A program made the position numbers and the translations under genes. Positions 35,161 to 44,083 of a stretch of 64,000 nt of DNA are shown here, piece after piece. Source of the DNA: Rhodospirillales bacterium (GTDB taxonomy: Bacteria; Pseudomonadota; Alphaproteobacteria; Rhodospirillales_A; JACZKS01); contig JABGRG010000006.1 in NCBI GenBank assembly GCA_018648445.1, forward strand, positions 15,186 through 79,185, read 5' to 3'. How positions within the stretch are numbered: the stretch's first letter is position 1; each line of letters opens with the position of its first letter. Below the pieces are notes generated by a model that made no database searches, was not told the origin of the DNA, and was given only the letters and a program-made list of their open reading frames with translations.

Positions 35161-36606
35161 ATGAACAAACTGGCGGTGTTGTGGCGCTTTTCCTCCGTTG
35201 TTATTTTGGCGCTTGTCGGCGGATGTGTCAGCCAAACCGTCCACGACACCGGCTATCTGGCGGCCCCCGCCGCCTGCAAAAGACCGATCTCATTCGATGA
35301 AGCCCGGCATCTTCTGGCTCGCACCGGTTTTGGCGTACCCCGCACCACCGAGATTGAAGCGTTACGGCCCCTTTGCTATGAGCAGGCGGTCAACAAAATC
35401 CTCGCCGGTGTGCGGCGGAAACCGCTTTTGCCGCCGCCGGAGATGATAATAAGTCCGGGCGAGCGAACCAACACCGCTCGAATGACGGCCGCCGAGCGCA
35501 AGGCCTACAACAAGGCCACCCGAAAGGAGACTACTGCGCTCGAGCAGTGGTGGATTCGCGAAATGCTGGAAACGGACTCGCCTTTGAGCGAGCGTCTGAC
35601 CATTTTCTGGCACGGACACTTCGCCACGGAAGCAAGAAAGGTGAAATTTGGCCGCATGATGTTTGAACAACATGCGGCGCTTCGACGAAACGCCCTGGGA
35701 AATTTCGGCGATCTTCTTTCCGACATCTCCAAGGGAGGAGCGATGCTCTATTACCTCGACGGGCATAAAAACGTGAAGGGTCGGCCCAACGAGAACTTCG
35801 CACGGGAGGTGATGGAACTTCACTCCATGGGAGAGGGGCAGGGGTACACCGAAAACGATGTACGAGAGGGAGCGCGCGCCTTTACGGGCTGGCGCGTGAA
35901 TATGAAGACGGGAGAATTCCGGCTCGCCAAGAACAGCCATGATCGGCAGGCAAAAACCTTTCTCGGTCGAACGGGATATCTGGACGGTGACGACGCGATT
36001 GAAACCATTCTCGAACAGCCCGGCGTCGCCCCGTTCATTACGACGAAGTTATGGCGCGAATTCGTTTCTCCCCATCCCGACCCGGTCGAGGTCAAGCGTT
36101 TGGCAACGGATTTTCGCAATTCCGGCTATCAACTGGGGCCGCTGCTGAAGGGGTTGTTGGTGAGCTCCTATTTTCGCGATCCGGCCAACCGCGGCGCACT
36201 CATTAAATCACCCGTCGATCTGGTCATTGGCACCTTACGTCTTCTAAATTTCGCGGCCCCGTCTCCGAAACAGGTCAGCGTAGATCAGCGTCGCATGGGG
36301 CTGGACTTATTCGACCCGCCCGACGTCAACGGCTGGAAAGGCGGCACGGAATGGATCACGACGACAAGTACCCTGTTTCGTCGGCAATTTCTGCTCTCGG
36401 TGATACGAAGCGCGAAGCCCCAATCAACCAAGAGGCCGTATGGCATGGCCGATACAGAAGCGTTGCGGGCCATCGCCGAAAATTCGCCCGAAGAACTCAG
36501 GAAATTGATTTTGGCGACAGCCCCCGTAATGGCCCGTTCGATGAAGGGCAGGGGCCTTGCTTTGATCGAGAAACTTCTGCTCGATCCCGTGTATCAGTTG
36601 AAATAG
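35161..36606 (+). CDS. DUF1800 lipoprotein
   Basis: 481-aa exported protein. The signal peptide ends in a lipobox (VILALVGGC, Cys near residue 22), so it should be membrane-anchored. The DUF1800 domain is clear: DEARHLLARTGFGVPRTTEIEAL, WWIREMLETDSPLSERLTIFWHGHF, ENFAREVMELHSMGEGQGYTENDVREGARAFTGW. Function unknown; it is nearly always paired with DUF1501 as here (next gene 10 bp downstream). ATG 35161 with GGGGCGAG upstream is preferred over the longer frame from 35005. The 279-bp gap before it has no gene I can support. Confidence 0.88.
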   Translation: MNKLAVLWRFSSVVILALVGGCVSQTVHDTGYLAAPAACKRPISFDEARHLLARTGFGVPRTTEIEALRPLCYEQAVNKILAGVRRKPLLPPPEMIISPGERTNTARMTAAERKAYNKATRKETTALEQWWIREMLETDSPLSERLTIFWHGHFATEARKVKFGRMMFEQHAALRRNALGNFGDLLSDISKGGAMLYYLDGHKNVKGRPNENFAREVMELHSMGEGQGYTENDVREGARAFTGWRVNMKTGEFRLAKNSHDRQAKTFLGRTGYLDGDDAIETILEQPGVAPFITTKLWREFVSPHPDPVEVKRLATDFRNSGYQLGPLLKGLLVSSYFRDPANRGALIKSPVDLVIGTLRLLNFAAPSPKQVSVDQRRMGLDLFDPPDVNGWKGGTEWITTTSTLFRRQFLLSVIRSAKPQSTKRPYGMADTEALRAIAENSPEELRKLILATAPVMARSMKGRGLALIEKLLLDPVYQLK

Positions 36607-36616
36607 AGAGGCCGCT

Positions 36617-37795
36617 ATGAAACGTCGTAAATTCCTCGGCCTGACAGCAACAACACCGCTTCTTCTCAGCCCATTCGCCCGGGCCGCGTGGGCCGCTGCG
36701 CGTTGGGATAGAACACTGGTATTGGTCGAGCTCAATGGCGGAAATGACGGCCTCAACACCGTCGTTCCCTATACCGATCCGAATTATTACGACCTCAGGC
36801 CAAACATCGCCATTCCCCGCGATCAGGTCTTGCAACTGGACGAGAAGCGTGGATTGCACCCGGGGTTCGAACCCCTCATGCCGCTATGGAAAAACCGCGA
36901 GATGGCGATCATCGAGGGGCTGGGATACCCCGAGCCCAATCTTTCCCATTTTCGAGGTATCGACATTTGGAACACCGCTTCCGATTCGAAAGAAACTCTC
37001 GTCGATGGGTGGGTATCCCGCCTGTTCAAGCGATACCCGCCACCGTCCGATTTCACTGCCGATGGCATAATCCTCGGTCGCAATGCCATGGGGCCGCTAC
37101 AAGGTAGCAAGGGACGCACCGTAAGCCTGCTCAAGAATGTCGAGAAGACGCTAAAGCAATCTAGCCGCGTTCGCCGGGGGCCTGTCCGCGATGGCGACGA
37201 CGCGTTGGCCCATATTCTGCGCAAACGCGCGCACCTGCGCGACGCGACGGACGACATTATCTCCAGGCATATCGGCGATATCGACCTTGGCGCATCATTT
37301 TCGACCGAAGTGATCACACCGCCGGGACCGTCTCTGGGCGAGCAATTCGAAATTGCGGCCCGCCTGTTGGCGTCAGGCGTCAAAACACCGCTTATCAAAC
37401 TGTTCCGCATCAAGTTCGATACCCACGCCGACCCGCCGGAACTCCACGCCGAGCTTCTTTCCGAGTTGGCGGGCGCCGTGTCCACCTTCGCCGAAGTCAT
37501 GAAGGCCAAGGGACTATGGGACAAGGTGTTGGTTATGACCTACTCGGAATTCGGACGGCGGCCGAAGGAAAACTTCAGCTTGGGAACGGATCACGGTACC
37601 GCTGCGCCGCATTTCCTTTTCGGCGGTCGGGTCAAGGGCGGGCTATACGGTGAACAACCGCCGCTCGACGACCTCGACAACGGCAACCTTAAGCACCGTC
37701 TGCATTTCCGTTCCCTTTATTCTTCGGTAGTCGAAGAGTGGTGGAATCTGGCGCCCTCGTTCTTCGAGGAAAAGCCCCTGGGCGTAGTCGGATAA
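36617..37795 (+). CDS. DUF1501 Tat-exported protein
   Basis: 392-aa protein with a twin-arginine signal (MKRRKFLGLTATTPLLLSPFARAAWA). The DUF1501 domain resembles sulfatase-like hydrolases: LVELNGGNDGLNTVVPYTDPNYYDLRP, SHFRGIDIWNTAS, VMTYSEFGRRPKENFSLGTDHGTAAPHFLFGG. The last segment, with His in DHGTA, is the most conserved. Tat export implies folding, perhaps with a metal, in the cytoplasm. It is co-transcribed with the DUF1800 lipoprotein; the pair is widespread but biochemically uncharacterised. Confidence 0.9.
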   Translation: MKRRKFLGLTATTPLLLSPFARAAWAAARWDRTLVLVELNGGNDGLNTVVPYTDPNYYDLRPNIAIPRDQVLQLDEKRGLHPGFEPLMPLWKNREMAIIEGLGYPEPNLSHFRGIDIWNTASDSKETLVDGWVSRLFKRYPPPSDFTADGIILGRNAMGPLQGSKGRTVSLLKNVEKTLKQSSRVRRGPVRDGDDALAHILRKRAHLRDATDDIISRHIGDIDLGASFSTEVITPPGPSLGEQFEIAARLLASGVKTPLIKLFRIKFDTHADPPELHAELLSELAGAVSTFAEVMKAKGLWDKVLVMTYSEFGRRPKENFSLGTDHGTAAPHFLFGGRVKGGLYGEQPPLDDLDNGNLKHRLHFRSLYSSVVEEWWNLAPSFFEEKPLGVVG

Positions 37796-37803
37796 CGCGC
37801 GGA

Positions 37804-37824
37804 TTTTGGCGGATGGGTGGGATT
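37804..37824. repeat. Partial duplicate of the tRNA-Ser 3' end
   Basis: TTTTGGCGGATGG-GTGGGATT here matches the tRNA-Ser 3' end at 37945-37966 with a single-base deletion, including the complement of CCA, 140 bp away in the same orientation. This looks like a decayed tRNA fragment or an attachment-site remnant. The 120 bp between the copies hold no gene, only GC-rich simple sequence (GGCTTCGCTTCGCTCACCC). Confidence 0.5.
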
Positions 37825-37947
37825 GGCTTCGCTTCGCTCACCCCGCTGCGCGGCGATGCCGCTTCGCGAACGAACCTTGGCTCCGTTCACCGAACCCCAG
37901 TCCCCATACACCAAAAAGGACCCGAAATCCGGATCCATTGTGGTTTT

Positions 37948-38038
37948 TGGCGGATGGGGTGGGATTCGAACCCACGAAGAGCTATTCACCCTTGCCGGTT
38001 TTCAAGACCGGTGCCTTCAACCGCTCGGCCACCCATCC
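37948..38038 (-). tRNA. tRNA-Ser (TGA)
   Basis: Complete class II tRNA with encoded CCA (complement of 37948-37950). The acceptor is GGATGGG/CCCATCC, the anticodon loop CTTGAAA with TGA, a long variable arm follows, and the T-arm contains GGTTCGAATCC. The long variable arm and anticodon fix the serine identity. Confidence 0.97.
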
Positions 38039-38192
38039 GTCTAGGTGTCGCAATGCCCGTGAGAGCGCATGATTATCACCCTTCGATCATCTCTCGCAAG
38101 ATGATGTTCGATCCTAAATTTCCTTGACAAGCACGGGGAGCACCGTCCAACTCCGAGCTGGGCTCAAGGCATCAATGTGAAGGAATTTCACT

Positions 38193-39038
38193 ATGAACGA
38201 GACAGAAGGTGTTGCTGCGCAAGTTCAGGAAATAGTTGATCAGGTAATCGCCGTCGCCGCGTCATATGGCATGGATGTCTTGGGGGCAATCGCCATCCTC
38301 ATTGTCGGTTGGATGGCGGCGGGTTGGGCCGAGCGCGCGACAGCAAAGGCCGTTGGCCGCATAAAATCCGTGGATGACATGCTGACCGGCTTTTTTGCCA
38401 GCATGGTCAAATACGCTGTTTTGGCATTTACCATTGTTGCGGTTCTCAACCGATTCGGATTTGAAACCACAAGCCTTGTGGCGATTCTGGGTGCCGCGGG
38501 TCTGGCAATCGGTTTGGCGTTGCAGGGAACGCTTTCCAACATCGCTGCGGGCGTCATGCTGTTGATGTTCCGGCCTTACAAAGTCGGTGATTTTATTGAA
38601 GGTGCGGGGCTTTCCGGCACGATTAAAACGGCTGGCTTGTTTACGACAGAAATGGCCACCCCGGACAACGTTCATATCGTGGTGCCGAACTCGCAACTGT
38701 GGGGAGCGGCCATTAGCAACTACAGCCACAATTCGGAACGCCGGGTCGACCTGCTCATCGGGATTAGCTATGGCGACGATATCGACAAGGCCATTCAAAT
38801 TATCAAGGGTATTGCCGGTGCCGACGAACGTGTTCACGTCCATCCGGACCCGTTTGTCGAGGTGGGGAACCTGGGTGACAATGCGGTTGAACTGGTTGTG
38901 CGGGTGTGGGTGGACAACGCGGATTACTGGGGCGTCAAGTCTGCGATGACCAAAGCCATCAAACAGACCTTCGATAAGGAAGGCGTGTCTTTCCCGTTCC
39001 CGCAAAGAGACGTGCATCTTTATCAGGAACAACCCTGA
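38193..39038 (+). CDS. Small-conductance mechanosensitive channel (MscS family)
   Basis: 281-aa inner-membrane channel that opens under membrane tension to release osmolytes. There are three N-terminal hydrophobic helices; the pore helix region is GAAGLAIGLALQGTLSNIAAGVMLLMFRPYKVGDFI, the most conserved part of MscS. A beta domain (VPNSQLWGAAISNYS) and an alpha/beta C-terminus follow. GAAGGAA lies near the ATG. It is monocistronic: tRNA-Ser lies behind and the sugar kinase converges eight bases after the stop. Confidence 0.95.
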   Translation: MNETEGVAAQVQEIVDQVIAVAASYGMDVLGAIAILIVGWMAAGWAERATAKAVGRIKSVDDMLTGFFASMVKYAVLAFTIVAVLNRFGFETTSLVAILGAAGLAIGLALQGTLSNIAAGVMLLMFRPYKVGDFIEGAGLSGTIKTAGLFTTEMATPDNVHIVVPNSQLWGAAISNYSHNSERRVDLLIGISYGDDIDKAIQIIKGIAGADERVHVHPDPFVEVGNLGDNAVELVVRVWVDNADYWGVKSAMTKAIKQTFDKEGVSFPFPQRDVHLYQEQP

Positions 39039-39046
39039 GACCAGAA

Positions 39047-40033
39047 TTATCGGGAAGCGGCAGGGGCTGTATCCCAGTCCGGCGCGGACAATTCGGACCG
39101 TTTCGGCAGATCGGCGCCGCGCCGCGAACAGGTGAGCGCAGCGGCCCCTGCGGCAAATTTCAACAGCGCCTCCAAGGGTTTCCGGCCCAGCGATTTCAAA
39201 CCGTACGACGACAACGCGCCCATTTCTTCCAGGCCGCACAAAAGGGCTGCCTGGAAGCTGTCGCCCGCACCAACGGCGTCAACGACATCAACCTGAACCG
39301 ACGGCACCTCGACCATACCGAAACTGCCAAACGCGACAGCCCCGTCGGCACCCTTGGTCACGACCACCAGTCCGGTCCCGCGACCCAAGCACTGGCGGGC
39401 GAAATCGCCAGGATATTCGCCAGGGAAAAGCGTTTCGATATCCTCCTCGCTGATCTTGATCAGATCGGCGAAGGGGAGCAGCCCATCCATTCGCGCGTTC
39501 CACACGCCAACGTCCGGTTCCACGGTCGGGCGCACATTGGGGTCGACTGAAATCAGCCTTTTTCCCGCCTCTCGCTGCGCCAACGCGGCCAGCGCATCGG
39601 CAGTGGGCGCAGCCACAAGGGAATACGAACCAAAATGCAACGCGCCGACATGATCGCCGATTTCCGGCAGATCGTTGACCTCTAAGGACCGGTCTGCCGC
39701 GTCGCGACCGTAAAAGGCGTAACTGGGCGAACCGTCCTCAGCCACCCCGACCACGCTAAGCGTCGTCGGTGCATCCTTTCGGATGATGTACTCGGACGAC
39801 ACGCCCTCGGTCTCCAGCGCCCGGGCCAGACGAGCGCCGAGAAAATCCGTCGACAATGCCGAGAAGAACGCAACCGAACGGTCCAGCCGCGCCAGGCCCA
39901 GCGCGACGTTGAACGGAGAACCGCCAAGGCGAGCCGAGAAGCGCATACCCATATCTTCGTCCGCATCCAAAAACAGGTCGAACAACGCTTCGCCGCAAAT
40001 AAGGAATGTGCCTTTTTCTCCATTCGATCCCAT
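39047..40033 (-). CDS. PfkB-family carbohydrate kinase (fructokinase-like)
   Basis: 328-aa ribokinase-fold sugar kinase. The N-terminal FLICGEALFDLF and LGGSPFNVALGLARL are the PfkB signature 1 region; DAVGAGDSFQAALLCGL near residue 255 holds the catalytic Asp (GAGD). Similar to fructokinases, so D-fructose to fructose-6-phosphate is likely but other sugars are possible. It overlaps or nearly touches the upstream nucleoside/sugar kinase gene (2-bp gap), so both are on one transcript. Confidence 0.88.
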   Translation of the reverse strand: MGSNGEKGTFLICGEALFDLFLDADEDMGMRFSARLGGSPFNVALGLARLDRSVAFFSALSTDFLGARLARALETEGVSSEYIIRKDAPTTLSVVGVAEDGSPSYAFYGRDAADRSLEVNDLPEIGDHVGALHFGSYSLVAAPTADALAALAQREAGKRLISVDPNVRPTVEPDVGVWNARMDGLLPFADLIKISEEDIETLFPGEYPGDFARQCLGRGTGLVVVTKGADGAVAFGSFGMVEVPSVQVDVVDAVGAGDSFQAALLCGLEEMGALSSYGLKSLGRKPLEALLKFAAGAAALTCSRRGADLPKRSELSAPDWDTAPAASR

Positions 40034-40035
40034 GG

Positions 40036-40668
40036 TTAAGACGCGTCCCCCAGCGTCAGATCGGCGGGGACGGACTTCTCGGCAACCAACCGGGCGTTGG
40101 GCATATCGTTCGATAGCGCGCGATTTCGCGCAGCGTCAAATTCGGCCCCGCGATCCGTCCAGCGGCGGATGAGACGTTCCTCCAGGATATCCGGCTCGAC
40201 GCTCAAATATACGGTGAGATCAAAAAGCGGCTTCATGGTCCGCCAGGGGGCCTGGTCAAGCAGCAGATAGTTGCCTTCGGTCACGACAATCCGATGATGC
40301 AGGCGGATAACCCCCGCGTCGATTATGGACGCGCTAGCCGTCCGGTCGTAGACGGGAATGGGAACGTCCCGGCGATGATCGTGAATCTCCTTCAGGGTCT
40401 TGAAAAAGGCGTCCGTATCGAATGTATGGGGCGCGCCTTTACGCGGTAGCCATCCGCGTTCAGTCAGAATTTTGTTGTCCAGATGAAAGCCGTCCATGGG
40501 AAAAACCACCGAAGGCTCTGAGGTTTCCCCATCATTCAGCCGACCGACCAGTTTTGCCGAAATCGTCGATTTCCCCGATCCCGGCGGCCCGGCAATGGCG
40601 ACAATCAAGCGCTCGCAGCCATGCGCCTTTTCCAAAACACGGTTTGACAATAGGTCCAGATCGTTCAT
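40036..40668 (-). CDS. P-loop kinase, uridine/fructose-kinase-like (FrcK/CoaA fold)
   Basis: 210-aa kinase of the uridine kinase/PRK superfamily. Walker A is IVAIAGPPGSGKST; then FPMDGFHLDNKIL and GAPHTFDTDAFFKTL, and VVTEGNYLLLDQAPW, all typical of the FrcK/YfdG-like branch associated with sugar ABC uptake. ATG 40668 is preceded by AGGAG/AAGG; longer upstream starts add unconserved sequence. Paired with the PfkB kinase this suggests a sugar-use function, though no sugar transporter is adjacent. Confidence 0.8.
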   Translation of the reverse strand: MNDLDLLSNRVLEKAHGCERLIVAIAGPPGSGKSTISAKLVGRLNDGETSEPSVVFPMDGFHLDNKILTERGWLPRKGAPHTFDTDAFFKTLKEIHDHRRDVPIPVYDRTASASIIDAGVIRLHHRIVVTEGNYLLLDQAPWRTMKPLFDLTVYLSVEPDILEERLIRRWTDRGAEFDAARNRALSNDMPNARLVAEKSVPADLTLGDAS

Positions 40669-40934
40669 CAGGCAGCCTTCTGCTCCTCGGGCCGTCGCCG
40701 TATCGTACATGGGCAGCATCTTCGGGTCGATAACTGCGATGCACCTAAGTAGTTGTGCGCAGGCGTTTTGTTGAAATTTGAGTGAACGCTTGCGTCGCAA
40801 AGCCCATATACGCTATTCCGAATTGTCGGTTTGCCTCAGATTTGATCTTTAGGGACACTTCGTCCGGTCGGATGGCGCAAAATTCGGCAGCCCCGGGGGG
40901 GGTATTACGAAAAAAAACAAACCGACAATCCAAT

Positions 40935-40952
40935 TGGACCACATTCGGTCCA
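40935..40952. promoter_or_regulatory. Perfect dyad upstream of gltI
   Basis: TGGACC-ACATTC-GGTCCA, about 30 bases before the gltI start codon, in the 313-bp divergent gap to the P-loop kinase. This is a candidate operator or leader hairpin for the amino-acid ABC operon. The rest of the gap shows C/G and A homopolymer runs but no gene. Confidence 0.4.
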
Positions 40953-40981
40953 GATAAATAAAATCAGGAGAGGTAGATAAG

Positions 40982-41872
40982 ATGATCAAAAAAATTATTG
41001 CCGCAGCTGCGGCGTTTGCCGTATTCGGCGCCGCGAATGCCGGTGCAGCGGACTTCTACGGTACGCTCAAAAAAATTAAGGACTCCGGAACCATCGTCGT
41101 CGGGCACCGTGAATCCTCGGTGCCTTTTGCTTATATCGGCCCTGACAACAAGCCGATCGGCTATTCGATGGATCTGTGCATGAAGATCGTTGATGCGGTG
41201 GCCAAGGAAGTCGGCGTTGACAAATTGAACGTCAAGCTCGTTCCGGTTACCCCGCAGACCCGTATTCCGTTGATCGCCAACGGCAACATCAATATCGAAT
41301 GCGGCTCGACCACCAACAACCTGACCCGCCAAAAGCAGGTTGACTATGCGCTGACCACATTCATCACCGGCACCAAAATTCTGGCCAAGAAGACGTCCGG
41401 CATCAAGGAAGTCGAAGACTTGGCCGGTAAGGCGATCGCCTTGGCCCAGGGTACGACCAACGAACGCGCCATCAAGAACGCCATCAAGGATCTGGGCATC
41501 AAGGACGTCAAAATTCTGAGCGTCAAAGACCATGCCGAAGGCTTCCTGGCGCTGGAAACCGATCGTGTCGACGCCTATTCGACCGACCATATCCTGCTGT
41601 TCGGGCTGATTTCCAAGGCCAAGAAACCTGCCGACTACGAAGTCGTCGGCCGTTTCGTTTCGTTCGATCCCTACGCGCTGATGCTGCCGCGCGATGATTC
41701 GGCCATGCGTCTGGTCGCAAATCGCACGCTGGCCGGTCTGTTCCGTTCGGGCGAAATTCTCGACATCTACAACAAGTGGTTCATGAAGCCGATCCCCGGC
41801 GGGAAAGCGCTGAATGTGCCCGCAGGCGAAACGCTTGAAACCAACTTTGCGGTTCAGGCGTTCCCTAAATAA
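40982..41872 (+). CDS. gltI: Glutamate/aspartate-type ABC substrate-binding protein
   Basis: 296-aa periplasmic binding protein. The signal peptide is MIKKIIAAAAAFAVFGAANA-GAA. SBP_bac_3 domain motifs are SGTIVVGHRESSVPFAYIGPDNKPIGYSMDLC, IECGSTTNNLTRQKQVDYALTTFI, and LAQGTTNERA. This resembles GltI, the polar/acidic amino-acid binder. AGGAGAGG precedes the ATG. It is the first gene of gltIJKL; a hairpin after it likely makes it the most abundant product. Confidence 0.93.
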   Translation: MIKKIIAAAAAFAVFGAANAGAADFYGTLKKIKDSGTIVVGHRESSVPFAYIGPDNKPIGYSMDLCMKIVDAVAKEVGVDKLNVKLVPVTPQTRIPLIANGNINIECGSTTNNLTRQKQVDYALTTFITGTKILAKKTSGIKEVEDLAGKAIALAQGTTNERAIKNAIKDLGIKDVKILSVKDHAEGFLALETDRVDAYSTDHILLFGLISKAKKPADYEVVGRFVSFDPYALMLPRDDSAMRLVANRTLAGLFRSGEILDIYNKWFMKPIPGGKALNVPAGETLETNFAVQAFPK

Positions 41873-41886
41873 ACGGTTGAAAACGG

Positions 41887-41924
41887 GGCCGGGAAGCGGG
41901 TTGTCTTCCCGGCCTTTCTCTTTC
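41887..41924 (+). terminator. Internal hairpin/attenuator after gltI
   Basis: A perfect 10-bp stem GGCCGGGAAG...CTTCCCGGCC (41887-41896 with 41905-41914) is followed by TTTCTCTTTC. It is a partial terminator or mRNA stabiliser between the binding-protein gene and the permease genes. Confidence 0.75.
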
Positions 41925-41946
41925 ATACCCATCGGAAAAAATACGA

Positions 41947-42669
41947 ATGAATTATAACTGGAACTGGGGCATCCTGTTTGAGGAGCCCTATTTCGATTGG
42001 CTGGTTTCAGGCGTCGAGTGGACCCTGTTTGTTTCAGCCGTCGCCTGGATTATTGCGTTTTCGCTGGGCTCGGTTATCGGTGTGGCACGGACGGTCGATT
42101 CCGTTCCCGTTCGCGCTGTCGCCACCGCCTACGTTGAATTATTCCGCAATATTCCGCTTATCGTTCAGATGTTTCTCTGGTTTTACGTGGTTCCGGAAAT
42201 GGTGCCCGACGATCTGGGCCGCTGGATGAAGCGCGATATGCCGTTTCCCGAAGCAACCAGCGCCATCTTCTGCCTTGGCACCTATACGGCGTCGCGTGTC
42301 GCCGAACAGGTGAGGGCGGGCATTGAATCGATCCCGGTAGGACAGCGCGCGGCAGGGCTGGCCATGGGGCTGACGACCATTCAGGTATACCGATACCTGC
42401 TGGTCCCCGTCGGTTACCGCATCATCGTGCCGCCGCTGACCAGCGAATTTCTGACCATCTTCAAGAATTCGTCGCTGGCCCTGACCATCGGTGTGGCTGA
42501 ACTTTTGTATCAGGCACGCCAGATCGAGAACTACACCTTCCAGGGATTTGAAGCCTTTACCTCCGTCACGCTGATTTACCTTGTGCTGACGATGATCGTC
42601 GTCGCCCTCATGGTTCGTGTCGAGGAAAAGACCAAGATCCCCGGCTACGGCATCCAGAAGGATAAATGA
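41947..42669 (+). CDS. gltJ: Amino-acid ABC permease 1
   Basis: 240-aa inner-membrane permease of the His/Glu/Gln/Arg (HEAQ) type. Start NWNWGILFEEPYFDWL; membrane helices; permease EAA loop region EQVRAGIESIPVGQRAAGLAMGLTTIQVYRYLLVP. Final helices include LVLTMIVVALMV. The ATG of the next permease overlaps its stop (ATGA), indicating coupled translation. Confidence 0.94.
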   Translation: MNYNWNWGILFEEPYFDWLVSGVEWTLFVSAVAWIIAFSLGSVIGVARTVDSVPVRAVATAYVELFRNIPLIVQMFLWFYVVPEMVPDDLGRWMKRDMPFPEATSAIFCLGTYTASRVAEQVRAGIESIPVGQRAAGLAMGLTTIQVYRYLLVPVGYRIIVPPLTSEFLTIFKNSSLALTIGVAELLYQARQIENYTFQGFEAFTSVTLIYLVLTMIVVALMVRVEEKTKIPGYGIQKDK

Positions 42670-43331
42670 TCATGCTTGGTGATTTTGATTTTGGCGTGAT
42701 CGTCACTGCATTGCCCTACCTTTGGGAGGGGATGCAGCTTAGCCTGTTGCTGACCGGCCTTGCCGCCATTGGCAGTATTGCATTGGGAACCATTCTGGCC
42801 CTGATGCGCCTGTCCAGCATCCGCCTTTTCCAATGGATTGGCGCGGTGTGGGTCAACTTCTTCAGATCCTTGCCGCTGCTGCTGGTGATCTTCTGGTTCT
42901 ATTTCCTGGTTCCGTTGATTGTGCAGGGGCAGGTGGACGCGTTTGAATCCGCGCTTATCGGGTTTGTCCTGTTCGAGGCCGCTTACTATTGCGAAATCAT
43001 GCGCTCGGGCATCCAAAGCATCTCGCGGGGTCAGGCGTGGTCCGGCTATGCGCTGGGACTGAATTATCCGCAAACCATGCGCTACGTGGTTCTGCCCCAG
43101 GCCTTCCGCAATATGCTGCCGATCCTGCTGACGCAAACCATCATCCTGTTTCAGGATACGTCGCTGGTTTTCGTCGTTGGTCTGGCGGACTTCATGACCT
43201 CGGCGGTCACAGTGGCCCAACGGGATTCGCGGCTGGTTGAACTCTATGTCTTCGCCGCGCTGGTCTATTTCGTCATGTGTTACTTCGCGTCACTTTACGT
43301 GAAGACCCTGCAAAAGAAGATGCACCGATGA
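42666..43331 (+). CDS. gltK: Amino-acid ABC permease 2
   Basis: 221-aa permease partner. Hydrophobic helices with [19 protein letters not shown] loop [36 protein letters not shown]. Forms a heterodimer pore with the preceding permease. The start ATG 42666 overlaps the upstream stop; an internal ATG at 42672 is possible. The stop overlaps the ATPase start. Confidence 0.94.
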   Translation: MIMLGDFDFGVIVTALPYLWEGMQLSLLLTGLAAIGSIALGTILALMRLSSIRLFQWIGAVWVNFFRSLPLLLVIFWFYFLVPLIVQGQVDAFESALIGFVLFEAAYYCEIMRSGIQSISRGQAWSGYALGLNYPQTMRYVVLPQAFRNMLPILLTQTIILFQDTSLVFVVGLADFMTSAVTVAQRDSRLVELYVFAALVYFVMCYFASLYVKTLQKKMHR

Positions 43332-44056
43332 TCAAATTTAACAACGTCAATAAATGGTATGGCTCCTTCCAGGTTCTTAAAGACTGCACGAGCAGCGTAA
43401 AAAAGGGCGAGGTGGTCGTTATTTGCGGCCCGTCGGGGTCCGGTAAAAGCACGCTGATCAAATGCGTAAACGGACTGGAACCCTTTCAGGAGGGGGAAAT
43501 TTCCGTGGATGGAGTTTCGGTGGGCGCCAAAGAGACCAATCTGCCGAAGTTGCGCTCGCAGATCGGAATGGTCTTCCAAAACTTCGAATTGTTCCCACAT
43601 AAGACGGCGATGGAAAACATCTGTCTGGCCCAAATCAAGGTTCTCGGGCGGACTGAAGACGAAGCCAATACCCGCGCCCAGGAATTGCTGGACCGCGTCG
43701 GCCTTGGCGAATACGGAAACAAGTATCCGAGCCAGTTGTCAGGCGGACAGCAACAACGCGTTGCCATCGCACGCGGGCTGGCCATGGACCCCATCGCCAT
43801 GCTGTTCGACGAACCGACATCGGCGCTGGACCCGGAAATGATCAACGAGGTTCTCGACGTCATGCAGCAACTTGCAAAGTCGGGAATGACCATGATGGTC
43901 GTCACCCACGAAATGGGTTTTGCGCGGCGCGTCGCCGATCGGGTGATTTTCATGGACGAAGGGGAAATCGTCGAAGATGCAACGACAGACGATTTCTTCG
44001 GAAAACCGCACAGCGACCGAGCGCAAGAGTTCCTTTCGAAAATCCTGGAACACTAG
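43328..44056 (+). CDS. gltL: Amino-acid ABC ATPase
   Basis: 242-aa nucleotide-binding subunit. Walker A is GPSGSGKST, the Q-loop [19 protein letters not shown], the signature [16 protein letters not shown], Walker [17 protein letters not shown], and the H-loop [11 protein letters not shown]. It drives glutamate/aspartate-type uptake by GltIJK. ATG 43328 overlaps the previous stop. All four genes of a complete transporter are present and intact. Confidence 0.96.
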   Translation: MIKFNNVNKWYGSFQVLKDCTSSVKKGEVVVICGPSGSGKSTLIKCVNGLEPFQEGEISVDGVSVGAKETNLPKLRSQIGMVFQNFELFPHKTAMENICLAQIKVLGRTEDEANTRAQELLDRVGLGEYGNKYPSQLSGGQQQRVAIARGLAMDPIAMLFDEPTSALDPEMINEVLDVMQQLAKSGMTMMVVTHEMGFARRVADRVIFMDEGEIVEDATTDDFFGKPHSDRAQEFLSKILEH

Positions 44057-44083
44057 TCGCCTGAACGAAAAGGGATAGCCGCC

